Source of the DNA: Catellatospora methionotrophica
Lineage (GTDB): Bacteria; Actinomycetota; Actinomycetes; Mycobacteriales; Micromonosporaceae
Assembly: GCF_011297335.1 (NCBI RefSeq)
Contig: NZ_JAAOTJ010000004.1
Span: forward strand, 62,001 to 126,000
Reading direction: 5' to 3'
Length of the DNA: 64,000 nucleotides
This document shows positions 46,150 to 54,040 of the stretch, piece by piece (the first letter of the stretch is position 1; every line of letters begins with the position of its first letter). The notes beneath the pieces are model-generated. The model was not told where the DNA came from, searched no databases, and worked only from the letters and a program-made list of their open reading frames with translations. Made by a program: the position numbers and the translations under genes.

Positions 46150-47150
46150 CCCCCGATGGCGGACATGGGGCGTACAGGCTGGAGGAACTGCGGGTCGTCG
46201 ATGCCGTGGCCGGGCAGCTTGCCCCACATCGCCGCCCGCCAGCGCACGGCGATCTCCTCATCATCGGCCCCACCGCGCAGCAGCTCGCGCAGATCGGTCT
46301 CCCCGGTCGCGAACAGGCAGTTGCGCACCTGGCCGTCGGCGGTGAGCCGGGTCCGGTCGCAGTCGCCGCAGAACGGCCTGGTCACCGAGCCGATCACGCC
46401 CACCTTCGCCGGGCCGCCGTTCACCAGCCAGGTCTCGGCCGGGGCGCCCGCCCGCTCGGCCGGGTCGGGGCTGAGGTCGAACGCGGCCTCCAGCGACGCC
46501 AGGATCTCGTCCGCGGTGATCATCTGGTCACGGCTCCAGCCGTGCTGGGCGTCGAGCGGCATCTGCTCGATGAAGCGCAGCTCGTACCCGTGCGCGAGCG
46601 CGAAACGCAGCAGCGCCGGGCCCTCGTCGTCGTTGATCCCGCGTAGCAGCACCGCGTTGAGCTTGACCGGGGTCAGCCCGGCCGCGGCGGCGGCGGACAG
46701 GCCGTCGATCACGTCGTCGAAGCGGCGGCGCAGCGCGATCGTGGCGAACCGGTCCGGGTCGATGGTGTCCAGCGAGACGTTGACCCGGTCCAGCCCGGCG
46801 TCGCGCAGCGGCGCGGCGAGCCGGGCCAGCCCGATGCCGTTGGTGGTCACGGACAGCTTCGGCCGGGGGGTGAGCGCGGCGCTGCCAGCCACGATGCCGA
46901 CGATGCCGGGGCGCAGCAGCGGCTCGCCGCCGGTGAAGCGCACCTCCTCGACGCCGAGCCGGGTCACCGCGACGGTGATCAGCCGCAGCACCTCGTCGTC
47001 GGTCAGGATCTCCTGCTTGGGCAGCCAGGGCAGCCCTTCCGGGGGCATACAGTACGAACAGCGCAGATTGCACCGATCCGTCAGCGAAACCCGCAGATCC
47101 ACGGCACGGCGTCCGTACCGGTCGATCAGGCCAGGCTCGACAGAGGTCAC
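46146..47150 (-). CDS. moaA: GTP 3',8-cyclase MoaA (radical SAM)
   Basis: 334 residues. The N-terminal cluster motif is SLTDRCNLRCSYCMPPEG (Cys near 26, 30, 33), with FTGGEPLLRPGIV for SAM binding. The C-terminal second cluster has CGDCDRTRLTADGQVRNC and ends in GG, the conserved functional tail of MoaA. It catalyses the first step of molybdenum cofactor synthesis. GTG 47150. It forms a coupled moaA-moaD pair separate from moaCB-moeA-moaE. Confidence 0.95.
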   Translation of the reverse strand: MTSVEPGLIDRYGRRAVDLRVSLTDRCNLRCSYCMPPEGLPWLPKQEILTDDEVLRLITVAVTRLGVEEVRFTGGEPLLRPGIVGIVAGSAALTPRPKLSVTTNGIGLARLAAPLRDAGLDRVNVSLDTIDPDRFATIALRRRFDDVIDGLSAAAAAGLTPVKLNAVLLRGINDDEGPALLRFALAHGYELRFIEQMPLDAQHGWSRDQMITADEILASLEAAFDLSPDPAERAGAPAETWLVNGGPAKVGVIGSVTRPFCGDCDRTRLTADGQVRNCLFATGETDLRELLRGGADDEEIAVRWRAAMWGKLPGHGIDDPQFLQPVRPMSAIGG

Positions 47151-47280
47151 CCCACGAACCTATCGCGTCACAATCGAAATGCGGTGGCCCACCGTCACCT
47201 GGCAACGCAAGCTCAGCCGCAGGCGCGCGCTCATCCTGCGCGAGCACGCCTCGGCCCACCCCCCATCTCACGCCCCACCT

Positions 47281-47346
47281 GCCGCAACTCTTAAAGAGTC
47301 GCGGCCTCAACCGGTCCCCGAGGGCGCAACTCGTTAAGAGTTGCGC
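47281..47346. repeat. Dispersed palindromic element, copy A
   Basis: Two adjacent palindromes: GCCGCAACTCTTAAAGAGTCGCGGC (47281-47305) and GCGCAACTCGTTAAGAGTTGCGC (47324-47346, perfect nine-base arms). They share the core CGCAACTCTTAA and can also pair with each other. The core recurs at 56007-56068. Placed just beyond the FN3K-like gene's stop, it may terminate that transcript. The rest of 47151-47399 shows no gene. Confidence 0.75.
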
Positions 47347-47399
47347 CGCGATCTTGGCGGGGGAGGCGGCGGTTTCGTGGAAAGGGCGGTGACGTTGGG

Positions 47400-48302
47400 T
47401 CAGGTGGTGAGGGGGAGGCAGGTGGTGGTGGTGTCGCGGACGCCCGGGGCGAAGGCCGCGCCGAAGAGGGCGGTGTGGAGGAGGTACATGGAGAGCTGGT
47501 GGAGGGGGACGCGGTCGGTCCAGCCGTCGGCGGGTGGCCAGGTCTCGGCGTACGAGGCGAGGATGCGGTCGAGGAACGGCGCGCCGCCCCACAGCCGCAG
47601 GTAGGCCAGGTCGGTCTCGCGGTGGCCGCCGTGCGCCGCGGGGTCGACGACCCGGCACCGGCCGTCGGCGCCCCAGAGCAGGTTGCCGGTCCACAGGTCG
47701 CCGTGGATGCGGGCGGGCGGCTCGTCGCCGCCGACGCGGTCGAGCCCGGCCAGGACCCGTTCCACGCGGGCCGCGTCGCCGGGCTCCAGCGCACCCCGGT
47801 CCACCGACAGCCGCAGGTACGCGGCCAGCCTGCGCTCGCCGTACCACGCGTGCCACGGGCCGGGGTGCGGTGTGTTGTCCATCGGCGCGGACCCGTGGAA
47901 CCCCGGCCAGGGCGCGCCGAACGCGGTCGCCCCGGCGCGGTGCAGCCCGGCCAGTGCCCGCCCGAACTCCTCGGCCGCCGCTGCCGAGGGCTGCCCGTGC
48001 TCGATCCACGCCATGCCGAGCAGGTCCGGGGAGTCCACCAGCACCTCGGGCACCGCGACGGTGCCGGTCTCGGCGAGCCAGCGCAGCCCGTTCGCCTCGG
48101 CGGCGAAGAAGCCGTCCGGGGCCCGCCCCGCCGCCTCGGGCCAGGATTTGGTGAAGATCGACTCGCCGTCGTCGAAGGTCAGGCGGCTGGTGTGGCAGAT
48201 CGAGCCGCCGTCGACGGGTGTCTCCCGGATCCGCTGATGGTGCAGGAAGGTCGGCAGCAGGTGCGGATGCGCGCGCAGGTAGGCCAGGTCCACGGGTCCC
48301 AT
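47400..48302 (-). CDS. Fructosamine kinase family phosphotransferase
   Basis: 300 residues, protein-kinase-like fold. FTKSWPEAA provides the ATP lysine region, EANGLRWLAETG the N-lobe helix, ARIHGDLWTGNLLWG the catalytic loop (Asp near 206) and VVDPAAHGGHRETDLA the metal-binding segment; these spacings match FN3K-related bacterial kinases. Such enzymes phosphorylate ketoamine or similar small molecules to repair glycated products; the substrate here is not proven. ATG 48302. Confidence 0.85.
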   Translation of the reverse strand: MGPVDLAYLRAHPHLLPTFLHHQRIRETPVDGGSICHTSRLTFDDGESIFTKSWPEAAGRAPDGFFAAEANGLRWLAETGTVAVPEVLVDSPDLLGMAWIEHGQPSAAAAEEFGRALAGLHRAGATAFGAPWPGFHGSAPMDNTPHPGPWHAWYGERRLAAYLRLSVDRGALEPGDAARVERVLAGLDRVGGDEPPARIHGDLWTGNLLWGADGRCRVVDPAAHGGHRETDLAYLRLWGGAPFLDRILASYAETWPPADGWTDRVPLHQLSMYLLHTALFGAAFAPGVRDTTTTCLPLTT

Positions 48303-48352
48303 TCTGGGCCGTCGCCCCGCATCCGCCTCGCGGGCGTGCCTCGGCGCGCCTC

Positions 48353-48450
48353 AGCCAGCCATTTCCCGGATCCCGCGCGGACAGGCCCGATCCCGCACCC
48401 CGACCGTCCGCGACCAGCGCCGTTCGGCATGGAGCCAGCCATTTCCCGGA
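48353..48450. repeat. 18-base direct repeat pair
   Basis: AGCCAGCCATTTCCCGGA occurs at 48353-48370 and again at 48433-48450, with 62 bases between. It lies between the FN3K-like and DUF4192 genes and could be a regulatory pair for the former or remnant of duplication. Confidence 0.65.
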
Positions 48451-48469
48451 AAGCGAGGCCCGGAACGGC

Positions 48470-49507
48470 CTACAGTGCGGGCCACGGCCCGAGGCTGCCC
48501 GGGGAGACACCCTGTTCGAGCGCCTCGGTGAGCAGATGCGCCAGCGAGTACGCCGGGTCGGCCGCCAGCGCCCGCCGCAGCGCCGCACCGGCCAGCACGC
48601 CCTGGCCCGAGCGCCACGCGCACCAGGCCAGCAGGCTCGCCATGGGTGCCAGCAGTGCGGGCTCGCCGCGCCGGGTGAGGTCCAGCCAGAGGTCCAGCTG
48701 CCAGGGCTCGGCGTCGCTGTGCTGCCAGGCGTGGTCGCGGCAGCGCAGGTCCAGCAGGAGCACGGTGAGCCAGGCGGCCTCGTCGTCGTCGAGCCGCCCG
48801 CCTGCCGCGGCGATCCGCAGCGCGTCGTCGACCGCAGCCGTCCCGGCCCGCACCAGCCGCTCGTCGGCCGTGCCTTCGCCCTGGCGGGCCGTACCTGGCC
48901 GGTCCGGATCCGTCTGGTCCAACGCGGCCGCGCTGTCGCCGAGCAGTGCCGTCAGTCGCAGTTCGGCGCGGTCGACGGCCTGGGTCATCGCGATCGCGGC
49001 CAGCCCGCCGACCGGCCGGACCAGCTGCTCCACCGAGGCGCGGTCGGGCTGGGCGACCAGGCCCTCGTAGGTGGCGATGGCGGCCGCCGCCGTCGTACTC
49101 AGGTCGAACGGCGCGCCGCCGGGCGGCGTGCAGTCGTCGCACTGCAGGCAGCGGTATCGATCGCCGAAGTGCAGCAGCACCTCCCGCACGTGGTAGCCGC
49201 GGGCGTCGAGAGCGTCGGCGACGTCGCGGGTCGTCTGGGCTGCCGAGGGGTCGGGGCCGTACCCGACCAGCATCACCGACGTGATCGCGGCTCGTCTTCG
49301 GCCGGCGGCCGCGAGCAGCCGGCTCAGCTGGCGCACCGTCACGCCGCGGGGCCGGCCGAGGTCGGTGCGCGCGGCGACGCAGATCCGCCGGTCGGCCAGG
49401 CCCAGCACGACGATGCTGTCCGCCGGGTGGAAGCCGAGCAGGTAGGGCACGTAGCCGAGCAGGTCCGTGCGCTCGGTGAGGGTGTAGGTCGGGGAGTCGG
49501 TCGCCAT
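48470..49507 (-). CDS. DUF4192 family protein
   Basis: 345 residues from ATG 49507. The N-terminal half has LLGYVPYLLGFHPADSIVVLGL, a hallmark of the actinobacterial DUF4192 family, and YRCLQCDDCTPPGG with three cysteines. The C-terminal half is helical, with an arginine/tryptophan-rich LLAWCAWRSGQGVLAGAAL segment. The function is unknown. The frame is open well upstream of 49507 as a shadow of neighbours. Divergent from the mobA-like gene. Confidence 0.85.
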   Translation of the reverse strand: MATDSPTYTLTERTDLLGYVPYLLGFHPADSIVVLGLADRRICVAARTDLGRPRGVTVRQLSRLLAAAGRRRAAITSVMLVGYGPDPSAAQTTRDVADALDARGYHVREVLLHFGDRYRCLQCDDCTPPGGAPFDLSTTAAAAIATYEGLVAQPDRASVEQLVRPVGGLAAIAMTQAVDRAELRLTALLGDSAAALDQTDPDRPGTARQGEGTADERLVRAGTAAVDDALRIAAAGGRLDDDEAAWLTVLLLDLRCRDHAWQHSDAEPWQLDLWLDLTRRGEPALLAPMASLLAWCAWRSGQGVLAGAALRRALAADPAYSLAHLLTEALEQGVSPGSLGPWPAL

Positions 49508-49604
49508 GTGCGGCAGCCTTCCCAGGGGAACGCGACGGGGCCAGCGATGATCGCTAACCTGTGGATGACACGCCGGTCCATCCACAGGGGCGGGGAGCAG
49601 GCCG

Positions 49605-50231
49605 ATGATCTCGTACGCGGCGATGGTGCTGGCAGGAGGCGCTGCGCGCCGGATGGGCGGGGTCGCCAAACCGCTGCTGCCCGTCGGCGGGGTGCCGATG
49701 CTGCGCCGGGTGCTGGCAGCCGTCGTCGACGCGAGCCCGCTGGTCGTCGTCGGGCCGCCGGAGCTCGCCCCCGCATTGCCCGCCGGGGCGGTGCTGACCC
49801 GCGAGGATCCGCCCGGTGGCGGGCCGGTCGCGGCGGTCGCCGCGGGCGCGGCGGGGCTGGCCGCGGCCGGAGCGGCCGACCGGGTGCTCGTCGTCGCCGC
49901 CGACCTGCCGTTCCTGACGCGTGAGGCGGTGACGGCACTGCTCGCCGTGGACGCGGACGTGGTGATGTTCACCGACGCGGACGGGCGGCGGCAGCACCTG
50001 TGCGCGGCGTGGCGGCTCGGCGCGCTGCGGGCTGCGCTGCCCGCGCAGCCGCACGGCGCTCCGATGCGGGTCCTGCTGGGGCACGCCGAGGTCGCCGAGC
50101 TGCCGTGGGCCGGTGCCGGTCCGGAGCCGTGGTATGACTGCGACACCCCGGACGAACTGCGCCAGGCCGAGGCGGCGCAGTTGCGTGCGGATCCGACGAG
50201 CGGTCCGCACCGCGCGGACGCGGGCTCGTGA
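49605..50231 (+). CDS. mobA: MobA-like nucleotidyltransferase
   Basis: 208 residues with VLAGGAARRMGGVAKPLLPVGG (nucleotide-binding loop) and VVAADLPFLTREAV. This fits the molybdenum cofactor guanylyltransferase family, which attaches GMP to molybdopterin. Linked moa/moe genes in the window support that role over other NTP transferases. ATG 49605 has GGGGAG upstream. It overlaps the DUF6457 gene by four bases (GTGA), a frequent pairing. Confidence 0.75.
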   Translation: MISYAAMVLAGGAARRMGGVAKPLLPVGGVPMLRRVLAAVVDASPLVVVGPPELAPALPAGAVLTREDPPGGGPVAAVAAGAAGLAAAGAADRVLVVAADLPFLTREAVTALLAVDADVVMFTDADGRRQHLCAAWRLGALRAALPAQPHGAPMRVLLGHAEVAELPWAGAGPEPWYDCDTPDELRQAEAAQLRADPTSGPHRADAGS

Positions 50232-50500
50232 GCACCACGGGCGAGGAGAGGCCATTGAGCGTGGACCTGCACGACTTCACCGAGGCGGCGTGTGCCGAGC
50301 TGGGCGTGCCCCGCGCGGACGTGGACGTGACGATGGTGCTGGACCTGGCCCGGGAGGTGGCGCACCACGCGGTGCGGCCCGGTGCGCCGGTCGGGGCGTA
50401 CCTGCTGGGGCTGGCGGTCGGGCGGGGCGGTGACCCGCAGGAGCTGGCGGCCCGGCTGACCGCCCTGGCGCACCGGCTCGCCGTGCCCGATCCAGACTGA
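50228..50500 (+). CDS. DUF6457 small protein, MobA partner
   Basis: 90 residues, mostly helical: LHDFTEAACAELGV, VLDLAREVAHHAVRPGAPVGAYLLGLAVG. DUF6457 is found fused to or beside MobA-like proteins in actinobacteria, where it may aid cofactor maturation. GTG 50228 lies within the mobA stop; an alternative GTG at the SVDLHDF position (10 codons in) has AGAGG upstream. Confidence 0.75.
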   Translation: MSTTGEERPLSVDLHDFTEAACAELGVPRADVDVTMVLDLAREVAHHAVRPGAPVGAYLLGLAVGRGGDPQELAARLTALAHRLAVPDPD

Positions 50501-50664
50501 CGTCGCGGGCGTGTGGCGGACATCGACGGGCGGCGCAAGACCGGGAACGGTCCAAAGGCCGACTTCGCGAATCAGTTTCCGGTCGGTAGTGTCTCGGTGA
50601 CAGAGAACCCAGGTATGTCCGTCGGCGTGCCCGGATAGACCAGGTTCGACGAGGAGGCTCACCA

Positions 50665-51693
50665 ATGTCGGAACTGTCGAACCCCCACCTGGCCGAGGCC
50701 GGGCTGCTCGACGAACCCACCACCGCCGACCTGCATGCGAAGGTCACCGAGGCCTGGCGGGAGTTCGCCCGAGCCCTGGCCGCGGCCCTGCCCACGCTGC
50801 CCGTCGGCACCGAACTGGAACTCGCGCTCGACCCGACCGCGTCGGGCACCGGCTCCGCCGTGTACGGCGTGAGCGTGGAGTGCGTGGAGGACGGGTCGCT
50901 GCAGGCGCGGGCGGTCAGCAACGCGAACCTGCCCGAGGGCTTCCGGCTGGAGCGGACCGCGATCGCGGCGATGGTCGCGCTGGGCTGGTCGCCGCCGGGC
51001 GTGCTGGCCGGGTCGCGGGAGAACTTCGGCACCACCGGGGCCGCGGACGCGCTGGCCGGAATGATCACGCGAACGCTGCGCGACGTGTACGGCGCACCGC
51101 ACCCCGCGTTCCTCGTCTACGAGGCGCACGACCGCGAGGAGGAGCCGGTCGCCATCGAGCCGCTGGGCACCGCGCGGCACGAGTCGACGGTGGACGCGTT
51201 CCTGCCCTCGATCGACTCCCTCGACGCGAGCGGGCTGGACCTGGCCGACCGGGTGCGGATCGTGGTCTCCGCGATGCTCAAGTCCGACCCGGACGAGCTG
51301 CAGGTGGACGGCGACGGCGACATCGGCATCCGGGCCGGTTCGGCGATGGTGTTCGTCCGCGTACGCGAGAATCCGCCGCTGATCGACGTGTTCTCGCCGG
51401 TGCTGACCGAGATCGAGCCGACCGAGAAGCTGTTCGTGAAGCTGTCCGACCTGACCAACCGCATGCCGATCGGCCGCCTCTACTGCACCGCCGGCACGGT
51501 CTGGGCCTCGATCCCGGTGTTCGGCCGCGACTTCCAGGCCAGCCATCTGGCCCTGGCGATCCAGGTGATGACCGGGCTCGCCGACGAGCTGGACGACCGC
51601 CTGCACGGCGAGTTCGGCGGCAAGCGCTTCTTCGGCGAGGGCGACAAGTCCGCGGCCAGCACCCCCGAAGCTCGCATCGGCCAGTACCTCTGA
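50665..51693 (+). CDS. YbjN/TY-Chap-like protein with proteasome-type GQYL C-terminus
   Basis: 342 residues. The N-terminal part (1-150) and the C-terminal part (about 185-330, SAMVFVRVRENPPLIDVFSPVL, ASIPVFGRDFQASHLALAI) resemble YbjN / type III chaperone-like (TY-Chap) folds, considered peptide-binding chaperones. The final residues read PEARIGQYL, identical in the last four to Bpa (55430-55960) and to mycobacterial Mpa and Bpa, where GQYL docks into the 20S proteasome. ATG 50665 has GAGGAGG upstream. No adjacent protease gene. The proteasome link is inference. Confidence 0.8.
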   Translation: MSELSNPHLAEAGLLDEPTTADLHAKVTEAWREFARALAAALPTLPVGTELELALDPTASGTGSAVYGVSVECVEDGSLQARAVSNANLPEGFRLERTAIAAMVALGWSPPGVLAGSRENFGTTGAADALAGMITRTLRDVYGAPHPAFLVYEAHDREEEPVAIEPLGTARHESTVDAFLPSIDSLDASGLDLADRVRIVVSAMLKSDPDELQVDGDGDIGIRAGSAMVFVRVRENPPLIDVFSPVLTEIEPTEKLFVKLSDLTNRMPIGRLYCTAGTVWASIPVFGRDFQASHLALAIQVMTGLADELDDRLHGEFGGKRFFGEGDKSAASTPEARIGQYL

Positions 51694-51702
51694 CCTGCTG
51701 AC

Positions 51703-51736
51703 AAAGCTGGGCGGGCCGCGGCCCGCCCAGCTTTTT
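51703..51736. terminator. Terminator with T-tract, 16-bp perfect palindrome
   Basis: AAAGCTGGGCGGGCCG (51703-51718) is followed by its exact complement (51719-51734) and TTTTT through 51736. It is one of the few classical terminators in this window. It separates the YbjN-like gene from the convergent beta-propeller lipoprotein gene. Confidence 0.93.
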
Positions 51737-51748
51737 CGCGCGTACGGC

Positions 51749-53587
51749 TCAGAGCGCGACCTGAGCGAGCACGGCGCCGCCCGACAGGGTCGTGGCCATG
51801 GCCGCGGTGTCCGACACGACCCAGAGCGTGTCGCCGACGATCAGGCTGCGGCGCGGGTAGCCACCGGGCTTGACCTCGCCGACCCTGTCCAGCGAGCCGG
51901 AGTTCACCCGGTACAGCAGCGCACCGGCGCGCTGCTGTGCGTCGTAGGCGGTGTACGGGACGACCAGCAGGCCGGTCGCGGGCCAGTACAGGAACGCGTG
52001 CGGGTCGTACTCGGCCTCGCTCCAGCCGCCCGGGATCTTCTCCTGGTCGAGCCGCTTCGCGTCCGCGCCGCCGACGTCGAACAGCGACACCTGCAACCCG
52101 GACACCCGACCCTGGTCGGACGCGTCCTGGCCGACCCCGATCAGCCGGCCGTCGGCGACCGGGTGCAGGTAACTGCTGTAGCCGGGGATCTTCAGTTCCC
52201 CGGTGAGCACCGGGCGGGCCGGGTCGCGCAGGTCGATCGTGTAGAGCGGGTCGGTCTGCCGGAAGGTGACCACGTACCCGGCCGGGCCGAGGAAGCGCAC
52301 GGCGTAGATCTGCTCCCCCTTGCCCAGGCCCCCGAGCTTGCCGAGCGGCTGGAGCTGCCCGCCGTCGCGACGCAGGGTGTACACCGCGGACTCGGTCCGC
52401 TGGTTCCGGCCGCCCCGCTGGCCGCTGGTGGTGGCGACGCGCAGGACGTCCTCGTGCTCGCTCAGCGAGTACTGGCTGAGCAGGTGGCCGGGCACGCTGC
52501 CGGAGGCGGCGAAGACCGGGCGCGGACCGGTGACGTCGAACAGGTACAGCTCGGTGCGGTCCTTGGCCTGATCACCCCGCCAGGTCTCGTCATGGGCGAG
52601 GTAGAGGTGGCCGCCGGTGCCGTACACGGTCCGCGCGTCGGCGAGCACCGCCGTGGGCAGGCCGTCGCCGAGCGCCGCCCGGTTCAGGTCGAAGCTGAGC
52701 ACCGTCACCAGAGCGGTGCCGCTGAACTCGGCAGGCCTGCTGACCTGCCCGCAGTCGACCCGCCCACCGGTCCCGTCCGCGGTGTACGCGGGCAGCCAGC
52801 GCTCCAGCGGCGTGCTGTCGATGACCTTCCGGTTGGCGGCGAGGCGCTCGGCGTCGGTGGCCTTCTCCAGCCAGGTGAAATCGATCATCGGGTGCGAGGT
52901 CACCACCACGCGGGCGGTGCCGTCGGCCAGCCGGGCGTCGGTCAGCTCGGCGCCGATCTCGTACTCGCCGGTGATCCGGGGCGCGCCGGTCAGGTCGACC
53001 AGCCGGACCCGGGTCGCGGATGGGCCGCGCATCGGCACCCGCGCGTCGGCGAGCCCGTCGTAGGCGGTCATCGCGTGCACGGAGGTGAGTACCAGGGCGC
53101 GGTCGCCCTGCAGGAACAGCTGGTGCTGGCCGTAGCCCAGGTGCAGCGAGCCGGTCGCGCGCCGGGTGATCGGGTCGATGACCCGCAGCGTCTCGTTGAC
53201 CACGGTCACGATGCGACGGCCGTCGGTCTTGACGATGTCCGGCTCGTCGACTCCCGCCTCGTGCGTGTTGGTGCCGGAGTACGCCGTGGTGGAGCCGCCG
53301 TCCGCCGCCCGTCCGGCGTCCGCGGTGGCCGACTGGGCGCGCGCGAGGAAAGCCTGCGCGCCGCCGGGCAGGCCCCACGGGGTCACTGCGCGCTTGGCGG
53401 CTTCGCGGACCGACTCCAGCAGGCCGTCGCAGGAGTCGTACGACACCAGGCGCAGCAGCGGCGCGGGTCCTGGGGCGGGGCGGTCCGCGATCGCGCCCCC
53501 GCCGGCGGCCGTGCAGCCGGCCAGGGACAACGTGGTGAGCAGGCAGAGCACGCTTCGTCTCATGACCGTGTTCGACGCGCGGATCAT
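51749..53587 (-). CDS. Beta-propeller domain lipoprotein
   Basis: 612 residues. Lipobox LAGC at residue 25 after a signal with basic n-region (MIRASNTVMRRSVL). Mature protein: a helical segment (about 45-95) with CDGLLESVREAAK, then GVDEPDIVKTDGRRIVTV and repeated beta-blade units to the C-terminus, as in the secreted DUF COG4880-type proteins. The function is unknown; probably an extracellular binding or scaffold protein. ATG 53587 has GGGGAG upstream; ATG 53563 does not. Confidence 0.85.
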   Translation of the reverse strand: MIRASNTVMRRSVLCLLTTLSLAGCTAAGGGAIADRPAPGPAPLLRLVSYDSCDGLLESVREAAKRAVTPWGLPGGAQAFLARAQSATADAGRAADGGSTTAYSGTNTHEAGVDEPDIVKTDGRRIVTVVNETLRVIDPITRRATGSLHLGYGQHQLFLQGDRALVLTSVHAMTAYDGLADARVPMRGPSATRVRLVDLTGAPRITGEYEIGAELTDARLADGTARVVVTSHPMIDFTWLEKATDAERLAANRKVIDSTPLERWLPAYTADGTGGRVDCGQVSRPAEFSGTALVTVLSFDLNRAALGDGLPTAVLADARTVYGTGGHLYLAHDETWRGDQAKDRTELYLFDVTGPRPVFAASGSVPGHLLSQYSLSEHEDVLRVATTSGQRGGRNQRTESAVYTLRRDGGQLQPLGKLGGLGKGEQIYAVRFLGPAGYVVTFRQTDPLYTIDLRDPARPVLTGELKIPGYSSYLHPVADGRLIGVGQDASDQGRVSGLQVSLFDVGGADAKRLDQEKIPGGWSEAEYDPHAFLYWPATGLLVVPYTAYDAQQRAGALLYRVNSGSLDRVGEVKPGGYPRRSLIVGDTLWVVSDTAAMATTLSGGAVLAQVAL

Positions 53588-53608
53588 GTTCCCGGCTCCC
53601 CGGCGCCG

Positions 53609-54040
53609 TCAGTCGACCAGGCGGGACAGGACGATCATGCTGCGGGTGCTGGTGATGAACGGCTCGGCCCGCAGCCGCTCCAGGGCCTGCTCCAGGTGCG
53701 AGATGTCGGCCGCGCGCAGGTGCACCAGCGCGTCGGCCTCGCCGGAGACGGTGTACGCCCCGACCACCTCGGGGTGGCGGCGGGTGGCCATCGTGATCTG
53801 CGCGGGCGTGGTGCGCCCGGTGCAGAACAGCTCGACGAAGGCCTCCGTGCCGCCACCCACCGCCGCCGGATCCACGACGGCGGTGAAGCCCTTGATCACC
53901 CCACCGGAGCGCAGCCGGTCAACGCGTCGCTTGACAGCTGGTGCTGACAGCGACACCACCATGCCGATCTCGGCGTACGTGGTGCGCGCGTCGCTCAAGA
54001 GCGCGGCGATTATTCGCTGGTCAACGTCGTCCAACTGCAC
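53609..54040 (-). CDS. Lrp/AsnC family regulator
   Basis: 143 residues from GTG 54040. The N-terminal helix-turn-helix (about 4-60, LDDVDQRIIAALLSDARTTYAEIG and SAPAVKRRVDRLRSGGVI) is joined to a RAM ligand-binding domain (about 65-140). Lrp proteins respond to amino acids and wrap DNA as octamers. The start overlaps the stop of the solute-binding lipoprotein gene by one base (TAGTG), a coupled pair. This suggests a shared ligand, though that is inference. Confidence 0.85.
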   Translation of the reverse strand: MQLDDVDQRIIAALLSDARTTYAEIGMVVSLSAPAVKRRVDRLRSGGVIKGFTAVVDPAAVGGGTEAFVELFCTGRTTPAQITMATRRHPEVVGAYTVSGEADALVHLRAADISHLEQALERLRAEPFITSTRSMIVLSRLVD

